A stretch of 64,000 nt of DNA, from positions 110,037 to 174,036 of the forward strand of contig JAIPDI010000004.1 of NCBI GenBank assembly GCA_021737785.1, given 5' to 3'. The notes beneath the pieces are model-generated. The model was not told the DNA's origin. It was given only the letters and a program-made list of their open reading frames with translations, and did no database searches. Shown piece after piece: positions 25,540 through 33,725 of the stretch. Position 1 is the stretch's first letter; each line of letters begins with the position of its first letter. Both the position numbers and the translations under genes were made by a program. Source of the stretch: Deltaproteobacteria bacterium (GTDB lineage Bacteria; Desulfobacterota; DSM-4660; Desulfatiglandales; Desulfatiglandaceae).

Positions 25540-28007
25540 AGCGGGAAAAGATCCTGGTGGTCCTGGCCGGTCAACCCAACTGCGGAAAATCGACTGTCTT
25601 CAATGCGCTGACCGGCGCGAGCCAGCACGTGGCCAACTACCCGGGCGTGACCGTGGAAAAGATGACCGGGTCTTACCGGCGCAACGGGACCCGGGTGGAG
25701 GTGGTGGATCTCCCCGGGACCTATAGTCTCACCTCCTACTCCCCGGAGGAGAGGGTATCCCGCGATTTCGTGCTCCAAGAGAACCCCTCCGTAGTGGTCA
25801 ACGTGGTGGACGCCTCCAATCTCAAGCGCCACCTGTACCTCACCTTCCAGTTGCTGGAGATGCAGGTCCCCGTGGTCCTGAATCTCAACATGATGGACGT
25901 GGCCGGGAGACGGGGCCTGGCGATCAACACCCAGGAACTGGGGAGGCTCCTCGGCGTGGAGGTCGTTCCCACCTCCATGAAGACGGGACAGGGGAAAGAA
26001 GACCTCAAAGAGGCCATTGCAAGGGTCGCGGACTCCGACATAGGCGAACGTCTGGCACAAATTGACTATGGACCCATGGAGCCACCGCTGAGGGAGATCC
26101 AGGACAGGCTCTCCGAGACATGGAAAGGGCCCTATGCATATCCCCTGAGATGGCTGGCCGTCAAACTCATGGAAGGGGACACCGATGCGCGGGAACGGGT
26201 CCGACAGGGCTATTCAGATCCGGAGGCCTGTCTGGATCTTGTTGAACATACCCGAAATGCGTTTGAATCCGAACATAAGGAGACGCCCGAACGGCACATT
26301 GCCTATCATCGGTACCAGGCGGCCGAGACCATCAGCCGATCGTCCGTCAAACCCAAAAAGGGCATAGGAAGACCCCTTTCCGACAAGGTGGACCGCTTTG
26401 TGTGCAACCGCTTCTTAGGTCCGGCCATCTTGATCGGCGTGATATATCTCCTCTACTACCTCTCCATCGTGCAGGGGTATAACATCACCAACTACACATG
26501 GCCCATTTTGGCAAAACTCAGGGCGCTGACAGAGGCGATCACCCCGAGCCCGGGGTTTATCGAAATCCCCATTATCCGCTCGTTCGCCCTCTGGTTTGTG
26601 GACAGTATCAATGCCCTGCTCAACTATATCCCGATCTTTTTTATCCTGTTCGGGCTCATCGCCATCCTGGAAGACAGCGGGTACATGCCGCGCATGGCCT
26701 TTATGCTCGACCGGCTCTTCGGCCGGTTCGGACTTCACGGCCAGTCCACCCTTCCCATGGTCCTGGGCGGGATCTATGTGGGCGGGTGTGCGGTCCCCGG
26801 CGTCATGGCCTGCAAGGGCATACCGGATGAGCGTTCCAGACTGGCCACCATCCTGATCATCCCCATGCTTAACTGCCTGGCAAAGGTTCCCCTCTATGTC
26901 CTTCTGATCAACATCTACTTTGCGGCCTATAGGGGGATGGCCATGTTCTTCATCTCCACCATCAGCCTGTTGATGGTCCTGCCGGTGGCTAAGCTTCTGA
27001 CCCTCACGGTGTTGAAAAAAAGGCCTACAGCCCCATTTATCATGGAAATGCCCCCTTACCACCTGCCCACCATTCGAGGGGTCCTGGGCCGGGCCGTGGA
27101 GCGGGTCTGGCTCTTTGTCCGAAAGATCATCACCATCGTGGCTGCGGTGGCCGTGGTCATCTTTGTCCTGCTCCAGTTTCCGGGCCTTACTGACAATCGC
27201 ATGGCCCACTACCAGGCTGAAAAAGACAAGGCCATAGAGGCCTTCTACGAGAAAATCCAGGGCGCCCCGTTCACGCAAAACCTTCAGGGCGATAACCTCC
27301 TGGCCCTGGTGCTCTACTGGGACGTGTATAAGACGGCAAAAATGACGGCAGGCGGCAAGGAGGCGGTCGACAAGGTCAATGCGGAATTTGAAAAAAAGAA
27401 CGCATTGTTTTTCAGTATTGTGAAACCGGGGAAGGACAAGACCGGGAGAAACGCGAACAGGGCGCTCAAAAAACTGGTCAAGGACCGGAATGGACTCCTC
27501 AGGGAGATGCGAAAGGAGCGGATCGATGCCAGTTTTTTGGGTCGTCTCGGCAAGGCCCTGGAACCGGCCACCCAGTGGGCCGGCTTCAATTGGCGGGTTA
27601 ATGTAGCTCTTCTGAGCGCCTTTGCCGCCAAAGAAAGCAGTGTGGCCACTCTGGGCGCCCTTTACGACCAGGGGGAGACAGGAGACCAGTCTTTGGAACA
27701 GCGGATGGCTGAAGGCGAGGAAGGCTTTACGCCCCTTCACGCCCTGGCCCTCATGCTTTTCATGGTCCTCTATCCCCCCTGCATCGCCACCACCATCATG
27801 GTGAAGGTCCAGTCCGGGTCGTTCAAATGGATGCTCTTCTCCATGTTCTATCCCATGGCTTTGGGGCTGGTGGTCGCGATGGCGGTGTTTACCGGTGGAA
27901 AGGCCCTGGGACTTACAGGTCTTCAGGCCATGTTTGTATTCTATGGACTGGCCCTGACGGCGACTATCGGGATGGGCCTGATTAAGAATCGTGAGAACTT
28001 CTCGTAG
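25536..28007 (+). CDS. feoB: Ferrous iron transporter FeoB
   Basis: The 823 residues have an N-terminal G domain: G1 GQPNCGKST at 12-20, G3 DLPGTYSL, G4 NMMD. A helical insertion follows, then a polytopic membrane part with the paired gates (GLIAILEDSGYMPRMAFMLD, GCAVPGVMACKG, FAAKESSVATLGALY). It imports Fe(II) through the inner membrane. It is somewhat longer than E. coli FeoB because of a charged insert at about residues 550-665 between membrane segments. Translationally coupled to feoA2. Confidence 0.96.
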   Translation: MKREKILVVLAGQPNCGKSTVFNALTGASQHVANYPGVTVEKMTGSYRRNGTRVEVVDLPGTYSLTSYSPEERVSRDFVLQENPSVVVNVVDASNLKRHLYLTFQLLEMQVPVVLNLNMMDVAGRRGLAINTQELGRLLGVEVVPTSMKTGQGKEDLKEAIARVADSDIGERLAQIDYGPMEPPLREIQDRLSETWKGPYAYPLRWLAVKLMEGDTDARERVRQGYSDPEACLDLVEHTRNAFESEHKETPERHIAYHRYQAAETISRSSVKPKKGIGRPLSDKVDRFVCNRFLGPAILIGVIYLLYYLSIVQGYNITNYTWPILAKLRALTEAITPSPGFIEIPIIRSFALWFVDSINALLNYIPIFFILFGLIAILEDSGYMPRMAFMLDRLFGRFGLHGQSTLPMVLGGIYVGGCAVPGVMACKGIPDERSRLATILIIPMLNCLAKVPLYVLLINIYFAAYRGMAMFFISTISLLMVLPVAKLLTLTVLKKRPTAPFIMEMPPYHLPTIRGVLGRAVERVWLFVRKIITIVAAVAVVIFVLLQFPGLTDNRMAHYQAEKDKAIEAFYEKIQGAPFTQNLQGDNLLALVLYWDVYKTAKMTAGGKEAVDKVNAEFEKKNALFFSIVKPGKDKTGRNANRALKKLVKDRNGLLREMRKERIDASFLGRLGKALEPATQWAGFNWRVNVALLSAFAAKESSVATLGALYDQGETGDQSLEQRMAEGEEGFTPLHALALMLFMVLYPPCIATTIMVKVQSGSFKWMLFSMFYPMALGLVVAMAVFTGGKALGLTGLQAMFVFYGLALTATIGMGLIKNRENFS

Positions 28008-28020
28008 AGGCCTGCAAGGC

Positions 28021-28080
28021 TAAGAAGGTAAGAAGGTGAGAAGATGAGAGGATGAAGGATGAGAGGATGAGAGGATGAGG
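28021..28080. repeat. Low-complexity GAGAGGATGA tandem repeat
   Basis: Imperfect tandem copies of an AAGGTAAG / GAGAGGATGA unit fill the space after feoB. Probably slippage-prone spacer DNA; no coding potential seen. Confidence 0.7.
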
Positions 28081-28126
28081 TCGGGTATCCAGCATCCAGT
28101 ATCCAGTAAGAAAGGAGGTGAATCCT

Positions 28127-28447
28127 ATGAAGAAAAGAACCTTTTTAATCGGCCTGACAGCCCTTTTTCTGCTCGCGGCCGGTCAAGTGGTTGCCCACAC
28201 CCTGATTTGCTCCTGCTATGACAACGGGGACGGCTCTATCACCTGCGAGGGCGGGTTTTCAGACGGCGCTTCGGCCGCGGGCGTGGAGTTGACGGTGATG
28301 GACGCGGATGAAAAGGTCTTGATCAAGGGCAAGATGGATCAAGGGAGTGAGTTTAACTTCAAGAAACCCTCTGTCCCGTTCAAGGTTCGGTTCAACGCCG
28401 GACCGGGGCATGTGGTGGAGGTGGAGGGAAAGGAGATCTCCGACTAA
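28127..28447 (+). CDS. Secreted small protein of the feo cluster
   Basis: Start at 28127 behind AAAGGAGGTGAATCCT; the upstream GTG is part of that site. The 106 residues begin with a signal peptide (KKRTFLIGLTALFLLAAGQVVAHT) and a Cys motif in the mature part, CSCYDNGDGSITCEGGFSDG. The rest resembles a beta-sandwich with a carboxypeptidase-regulatory-like pattern. A periplasmic metal-handling role is suggested by the cysteines and by the DUF4198 gene that follows. Confidence 0.7.
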   Translation: MKKRTFLIGLTALFLLAAGQVVAHTLICSCYDNGDGSITCEGGFSDGASAAGVELTVMDADEKVLIKGKMDQGSEFNFKKPSVPFKVRFNAGPGHVVEVEGKEISD

Positions 28448-28475
28448 TCTTTTCCCTCGTGCAGAGCAGGTTGGA

Positions 28476-28507
28476 AGCGGGGCGAATCCCTGAACACCCG
28501 CCCCGCT
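28476..28507 (+). terminator. GC-rich hairpin after the secreted small protein
   Basis: AGCGGGGCG (28476-28484) pairs perfectly with CGCCCCGCT (28499-28507). No T-run follows, so it is a weak terminator or an mRNA-stabilising hairpin. Confidence 0.45.
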
Positions 28508-28588
28508 CCCTGGGCGTTCCCTTTGGTAAGGGGACAATAATCAAATTGACATGAATCCCAAGGAAAAATCAAGAAAGGAATCGCAGCA

Positions 28589-29380
28589 ATGAAAAAGTGG
28601 ATGGTAACTGCACTTGTTGGAATGGCCGCATTGGCCATTCACATCCCGGCCTTTGCCCATTTTCAGATGATCTATACGCCGGAGTCGGCCCTCCAAAAAG
28701 GGGGACCCATTGAGCTCAAGCTGGTTTTTACCCACCCCTTTGAGGCTGGGCATACCATGGATATGGGAAGCCCGGCCGCCTTCGGCGTCTTGCACAAAAA
28801 GAAAAAGGAGGACCTTCTCGGAAAAGTGAAGCCAATTGAGTTTTCAAGCCTCAGCAATAAAGGCAAGGCCTTCGAGGCATCCTATAAACTCAAGGGCATG
28901 GGGGATTATGTCTTCTATCTCAGCCCCGCCCCTTACTGGGAGGGCTCTGAAAGCAAATATATTACCCAGCACACGAAAATGATTGTAAATGCGGCAGGGA
29001 TACCGACGGATTGGGATGCAGAGGTCGGGCTTCCGGCCGAGATCGTGCCGCTCGATAAGCCTTATGCCCTCTGGACCGGAAATGTCTTCAGGGGCATTGT
29101 CAAATTTGAGGGCAAAGCCGTCCCCTTTGCCGAGGTCGAGGTGGAATATCTGAATCACGATGTCGATGGGAACGGATTTGTGAAGGCGGCCAAGGCAGAG
29201 GCGCCTCAGGATGCATTTGTCACGCAGACCATCAAGGCGGATGCAAACGGCGTCTTCACCTATTCCATTCCCAGGGCCGGCTGGTGGGGCTTTGCGGCCT
29301 TGATGGAAGGAGGAAAGATTGAAGGCAAGGACAGCGAAGTCGGCGCCGTGATCTGGGTCCAGGCCAAGGATATGAAATGA
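28589..29380 (+). CDS. DUF4198 periplasmic protein (metal-uptake associated)
   Basis: This 263-residue exported protein has a signal peptide (residues 1-23, ending IPAFAHF) and the DUF4198 pattern: PIELKLVFTHPFEAGHTMDM and, near the C terminus, FTYSIPRAGWWGFAAL. Members are found beside nickel, cobalt and iron importers and are thought to bind metal or chelate in the periplasm. Here it follows feoB and precedes the Cys-rich FeoB-associated protein, supporting a role in Fe(II) delivery. Confidence 0.85.
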   Translation: MKKWMVTALVGMAALAIHIPAFAHFQMIYTPESALQKGGPIELKLVFTHPFEAGHTMDMGSPAAFGVLHKKKKEDLLGKVKPIEFSSLSNKGKAFEASYKLKGMGDYVFYLSPAPYWEGSESKYITQHTKMIVNAAGIPTDWDAEVGLPAEIVPLDKPYALWTGNVFRGIVKFEGKAVPFAEVEVEYLNHDVDGNGFVKAAKAEAPQDAFVTQTIKADANGVFTYSIPRAGWWGFAALMEGGKIEGKDSEVGAVIWVQAKDMK

Positions 29381-29411
29381 TGTCTGAGGAATCAGAATGT
29401 GAGGCGCACCG

Positions 29412-29630
29412 ATGTTGGATACGATCGTGGTTTTAGTGATTGCACTGCTGGCCGGCGGATACCTGTTCCGGCGATTCCGAGCAGCGGTAAAAGGGAAAAG
29501 GCCTCCGTGCGGGTGCGGCACCTGTGGAGGTACGTGCGGTCTCGACAAAACGGATTGCACGGCCTACCGGCCTTTGATTATTGGCGGAGGTGAACGGATT
29601 TCCGATAAGTCCTGCCATGGTAGACCCTGA
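29412..29630 (+). CDS. FeoB-associated Cys-rich membrane protein
   Basis: A 72-residue protein with one N-terminal transmembrane helix (LDTIVVLVIALLAGGYLF) and a Cys-rich tail: PPCGCGTCGGTCGLDKTDC. This is the standard layout of FeoB-associated Cys-rich membrane proteins, which may bind incoming iron at the cytoplasmic face. It follows DUF4198 by 31 nt. Confidence 0.85.
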   Translation: MLDTIVVLVIALLAGGYLFRRFRAAVKGKRPPCGCGTCGGTCGLDKTDCTAYRPLIIGGGERISDKSCHGRP

Positions 29631-29683
29631 TGGCATTAGGGTGAATTACAACTGAAACGGCGCCGGTTAAGATATCGGTGCGG

Positions 29684-29766
29684 GTCTTACGGGTCTCGAT
29701 CAACGGCGGGGCAAGTGAAGGCGCAACAGGAGCCATTTAGGAAGGCGGGCCTGTCTGCGCCTTTTT
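29684..29766 (+). promoter_or_regulatory. Second copy of the conserved leader plus terminator, upstream of porin 1
   Basis: GTCTTACGGGT (29684-29694) and GGGGCAAGTGAAGGCGC (29708-29724) repeat the leader at 25199 with a shorter internal segment. A different terminator follows: GGCGCA-ACAGG (29720-29730) with CCTGT-C-TGCGCC (29750-29761), then TTTTT. The motif is conserved while the terminator loop is not, as expected for a sensor with its expression platform. Confidence 0.6.
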
Positions 29767-29935
29767 GTTTGGCAAACGCATTTACAGATAGAGGGTCATC
29801 TCACCTCAGACACAAAGAAATAAACTTCTTGGTTTCAAGGGATGATCTCTGTGCCTCTGAGTGCTCTGCCTGCCCCGTAGCTCCGGAAGATGCTACTGGG
29901 GTGAGAAATTCAATTTAAGAGGAGGAAAGAAGAAA

Positions 29936-31078
29936 ATGAAGATGTTAATCATTAAAAAATTGTGCCTGAATAGCCTCTCGGTGATATGCGGGGTGCTGTT
30001 TCTTACAGGACCCAGCGTCGCTTACGAGATCAACGACAAATTGTCCATCGGCGGCGTTGTGGCAGGGATCTATCAATATGACAGTCTATCGGATTCGCCG
30101 GGTTTTGACAGCACTGGAAGAGGACTTCTGGCCATTCAGCCTGAGGCTAGTTTTACGCCGACGGAAAACGATGAGCTGTTTGTCAAGTTCGGTTTCGGCG
30201 CGGGAAACGGCCTCATGGAGGAAGGCAAATCCCCATTCAAGCTGGCGCCATGGGGCGGCGACACTCAGGATGGCGTCAAGGACATCAACGGAAGGGGCCG
30301 CGATTATCTGCTCACCGCTTGGTACAAACATACCTTCAAATTCAGCGATGACCATACCCTGGGGCTCACAGGCGGCATCATCGACGCTACGGATTACCTG
30401 GATGAAAATACCTTTGCCAATGATGAGTACACTCAGTTCATGAACTGCGCCCTCGTCAACGGCCCCCATTGCTTTTTACCGTCCTATGACCTTGGCGGCG
30501 CCATGGAGTGGGAAATCGGGGGCTTTTCCATCAAAGGCGCTGCCATGGCCCTGGGGACCAATGGCCAGGAAGGGGAATTCGAAGAACCCTACAACTTTTA
30601 CGGACTCCAGTTCGGCTATACCATGGACTTCGGCATGGGAGAAGGCAATTACCGCCTCCTCATTGATACCACCAGCGACGATTTCAGCAACGTGGCCGGC
30701 ACCAAAAGGGAACGCCTGAGCGGCCTGACCCTATCTTTTGACCAGCAGTTTGGCGAGATCCTGGGGGCCTGGCTGCGGTTCGGCTGGCAGGATGACAAGG
30801 CGGCCATCTGCTATAAGGACACCTACTCCGGCGGGTTGAACATCAGCGGCAACCTGTGGGGCCGTGGCCAGGACAACATCGGGATCGGGTATGCCCATCT
30901 GAGGGGCGGCAATCTGGACGTTAACAATACGGATGTGTTCGAGGTCTACGGTCGGATCGCCCTGAACGACATATTCGCCATCACGGGCGACGTCCAGTAC
31001 ATGAAGGATTCGTATAAAAACGGGGGTGATGATCCCAGTGCCTGGATCTTTGGGCTTAGGGCCACGGCGGAATTTTAG
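29936..31078 (+). CDS. Outer-membrane porin (copy 1)
   Basis: Start at 29936 behind GAGGAGGAAAGAAGAAA gives 380 residues with a signal peptide (cleaved near SVAYEIND) and a repeating amphipathic beta-strand pattern ending in a C-terminal phenylalanine (GLRATAEF), the outer-membrane barrel signature. It resembles carbohydrate-type (OprB-like) porins in WGRGQDNIGIGYAHL. It lies behind the leader shared with feoA2-feoB, so it may be an iron-regulated channel. A close paralogue is at 32485 and a fragment at 38200. Confidence 0.82.
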   Translation: MKMLIIKKLCLNSLSVICGVLFLTGPSVAYEINDKLSIGGVVAGIYQYDSLSDSPGFDSTGRGLLAIQPEASFTPTENDELFVKFGFGAGNGLMEEGKSPFKLAPWGGDTQDGVKDINGRGRDYLLTAWYKHTFKFSDDHTLGLTGGIIDATDYLDENTFANDEYTQFMNCALVNGPHCFLPSYDLGGAMEWEIGGFSIKGAAMALGTNGQEGEFEEPYNFYGLQFGYTMDFGMGEGNYRLLIDTTSDDFSNVAGTKRERLSGLTLSFDQQFGEILGAWLRFGWQDDKAAICYKDTYSGGLNISGNLWGRGQDNIGIGYAHLRGGNLDVNNTDVFEVYGRIALNDIFAITGDVQYMKDSYKNGGDDPSAWIFGLRATAEF

Positions 31079-31251
31079 GAAATTTTAATGATTTTAAGTT
31101 TGGCCTATAGAACTCTCTCCTCTTAGGCCCGAGAGGATGAGGCGCCTCCTCGATCCGAGAAGGCGTCCTCCCTTCTCATCGATCGCAACACCGGAGATCA
31201 AGTCGGCATTGGATAAAGCAATTGCATCTTAGGATTGGGGCGAAAAAGCGC

Positions 31252-31884
31252 ATGAAGGAATACAACTACTGGGGAGAAAGAGCGCGCAGTTATGATGCGG
31301 CGACGGCCCATGTGGTCGGTGAAGGCACCCAGCGGGAGACAAAGGGCTGGCTGTTAAACCAATTGCAGGAGACCGACGATGTTCTGGAGCTGGGCTGCGG
31401 GACCGGGCAGTTTTCCGAGGCTGTGGCTCAAAAGGCCCGACATCTCACGGCCACGGAAGTCGCATCGGAAATGCTGGATGTGGCAATGCGAAGGCTGTCG
31501 CCCTTCGCCAATGTGATCGTTCAAGTGGAAGACTGCTATCGGACCACCTTTCCCGACGGCACCTTTGATGTGGTCTTTTTGGGAAACGTCATTCACATCC
31601 TTGGGAAGCCGATGCAGGCATTGACCGAAAGCCGGCGGGTCCTCAAACCCGGAGGACGCATTTTGGTGGCAGACGCCACCTCCTGTGGCATGCCTTTCTG
31701 GTCCAAACTTGCCATGGGGATTCGTTATCTGAAGAAATTCGGCCTGCCCCCCAGGGAAAACCGCATCGTGGGTCCGGGTGATGTGGCCCGATGGCTTGAA
31801 GCTGCCGGGTTCCAGGTGGAAGAGTCGAGGCTGATTCAAAAGGAAACCAACGTGGTATGTGCAAAAGGGAGGAAGCAAACGTGA
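31252..31884 (+). CDS. Class I SAM-dependent methyltransferase
   Basis: Using the ATG at 31252 the protein has 210 residues. Motif I is VLELGCGTGQFSE, followed by DVVFLGNVIHILGKP and RVLKPGGRILVADA. The substrate is unknown. Its stop overlaps the start of the broken methyltransferase gene by four bases (GTGA), so the two were a coupled pair. Confidence 0.85.
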   Translation: MKEYNYWGERARSYDAATAHVVGEGTQRETKGWLLNQLQETDDVLELGCGTGQFSEAVAQKARHLTATEVASEMLDVAMRRLSPFANVIVQVEDCYRTTFPDGTFDVVFLGNVIHILGKPMQALTESRRVLKPGGRILVADATSCGMPFWSKLAMGIRYLKKFGLPPRENRIVGPGDVARWLEAAGFQVEESRLIQKETNVVCAKGRKQT

Positions 31885-32462
31885 TCAGTCTGCCCGAAAC
31901 ATCCATTGATTACGACGATCTGTTTCAAATCCTCATGGGGCCTGTAAAGGCCAGGCTGATGATGACGGGGATCGAACTCAAGATCTTCATTGCCCTGACA
32001 ACGTTCCGTTCAGCAGAGGACGTGGCCTGAGACATTGGGGCACATCCTGAAAACACCAAGCGCCTTCTGAACGTCCTGGCCACCATCGATCTGATCGAAA
32101 AGAAAAGCGGCCTGTATCGTAACCTTCCCATCTCTGAGACCTTCCTTGTCAAGGAGTCCCCCACCTATACAGGTCCCCTATTTCAGATGATCGAAAAGAG
32201 AAGCGTCGCCCCCCTGAAGGACTTGACCCGTCTTGTCAAAGAGGGTCCGGGTGGGGAGGAAGCAGCCAGGGATTTCTCTTCCCAGGAGCTCTGGACCGGA
32301 CTCACCCGTGTCAGCGCTGCCTGGGCCATGGGAGCCCTGGGACAAAAGGTTGCCCGAATGCTCTCGGCCCTGCCCGGATTCTCAGACTTCAAAAAGATGT
32401 TAGATTTGGGAGGCGGGCACGGGCCTTCCTATTCGAATCCAAAAATGATAGAAATAAGATGA
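31881..32462 (+). pseudogene. Broken O-methyltransferase-like gene (in-frame TGA and 3' truncation)
   Basis: From a GTG at 31881 the frame shows the dimerisation/winged-helix part of a methyltransferase (GPVKARLMMTGIELKIF, HPENTKRLLNVLATIDLIEK). It has a TGA at 32028-32030 and then ends abruptly just after the SAM motif DLGGGHG, with a few unrelated residues and a stop. The whole catalytic C-terminal half is missing where the second porin copy begins. I read it as a gene destroyed by the porin duplication. A selenocysteine reading of the TGA was considered and rejected. Confidence 0.75.
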
Positions 32463-32484
32463 ACCTGTGGGGGGGAAGAGAGAC

Positions 32485-33624
32485 GTGAGTATACGAGTAA
32501 TTAAAAAGTTTGGCTTGGATTGCCTGCTGGCGATGAGCGGAATCCTGCTTCTGACAGACAGCGGTTCGGGTTACGAGATCAACGATAAATTTTCCATCGG
32601 CGGCGTCATGGCAGGGATCTATCAGTACCAAAGCATATCCGATGCGCCGGGCTATAATAGCCTTGGAAGAGGGCTTCTGGCCATTCAGCCTGAGGCCGGT
32701 TTCACACCGACGGAAAACGATGAGCTGTTTGTCAAGTTCGGTTTCGGGGCGGGAAACGGCCTCACGGAGGGAGGCAAATCCCCATTCAAGCTGGCGCCAT
32801 GGGGGGGCGACACTCAGGATAGTGTTAAGGACATCAACGGGAGAGGGCGCGATTACCTCCTCACCGCATGGTACAGGCATATCTTCAAATTCAATGCGGA
32901 TCACACGCTGGGGATTTCCGGCGGCATCATCGACGCCACCGATTATTTGGATCAAAACGCCTATTCCAATGACGAGTACACCCAGTTTATGAACGCGGCA
33001 TTAGTAAACGCGCCCAATGCATTTCTGCCATCCTATGACCTGGGCGCTGCCGTTGAATGGGAGATGGATCGCTTTTCCATAAAAGGGGTTGCCATGGCCA
33101 TTGGAAGCAATGGCCGGAAAGGGAAGTTCGATGAGTCGTACAATGCATATTTCATGCAATTGGGCTATGCCGCAGATACGGGCCTGGGGCACGGAAATTA
33201 TCGACTCCTGCTGGGCATGTCCAGCGATGCCTATCCCAATCCTGAGGGGACGCACCTGGAACGACGCAGGTGCGCCATCGCCTCTTTTGATCAGGAACTG
33301 GGGGAGATTCTGGGGGCATGGATCAGGTTCGGCTGGCAGGATGATGCGGCGGCCATACATTACAAGGCAATCTATTCGGGAGGACTCCATATCAACGGCA
33401 CCCTCTGGGACCGTTCTTCCGACACTATCGGCATCGGCTATGCCCACATGAACGGCGGCAATCAGGATGTGGATCACACCCATGTATTCGAGACCTATTT
33501 CCGTGTTGCCCTGAACCACATCTTTGCCATCACAGGAGACGTGCAGTACATGAAAGACTCCATGAATGCGGGGGAAAGTCCGGGCGGATGGATCTTCGGG
33601 CTCAGGGCAACGGCGGAATTTTAG
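32485..33624 (+). CDS. Outer-membrane porin (copy 2)
   Basis: A GTG start at 32485 behind GGGGGGAAGAGAGAC gives 379 residues with a signal peptide (to about GSGYEIND) and the same barrel as copy 1, including the shared VKFGFGAGNGL and PFKLAPWGGDTQD blocks and terminal GLRATAEF. The two share long near-identical stretches and diverge in the extracellular-loop half. It immediately follows the truncated methyltransferase, marking a duplication junction. Substrate unknown. Confidence 0.82.
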   Translation: MSIRVIKKFGLDCLLAMSGILLLTDSGSGYEINDKFSIGGVMAGIYQYQSISDAPGYNSLGRGLLAIQPEAGFTPTENDELFVKFGFGAGNGLTEGGKSPFKLAPWGGDTQDSVKDINGRGRDYLLTAWYRHIFKFNADHTLGISGGIIDATDYLDQNAYSNDEYTQFMNAALVNAPNAFLPSYDLGAAVEWEMDRFSIKGVAMAIGSNGRKGKFDESYNAYFMQLGYAADTGLGHGNYRLLLGMSSDAYPNPEGTHLERRRCAIASFDQELGEILGAWIRFGWQDDAAAIHYKAIYSGGLHINGTLWDRSSDTIGIGYAHMNGGNQDVDHTHVFETYFRVALNHIFAITGDVQYMKDSMNAGESPGGWIFGLRATAEF

Positions 33625-33630
33625 GAAATT

Positions 33631-33658
33631 AAAGACGGACTGCAATTGCACCGTCTTT
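33631..33658 (+). terminator. Hairpin after porin 2
   Basis: AAAGACGG (33631-33638) pairs with CCGTCTTT (33651-33658) just after the porin stop; a T-rich stretch follows 10 nt later. Plausible intrinsic terminator. Confidence 0.55.
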
Positions 33659-33725
33659 GCAGGTGGTCTTTTTGATGGTTGTTTTCCTGGGGAATGTCGC
33701 CCATACACTTGCCGTCAGGATAGAC

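Noticed and set aside
32028..32030. In-frame TGA of the methyltransferase remnant as a second selenocysteine codon
   Set aside because: No hairpin of SECIS type follows, the family has no Cys at this position, and the gene is truncated a few hundred bases later.
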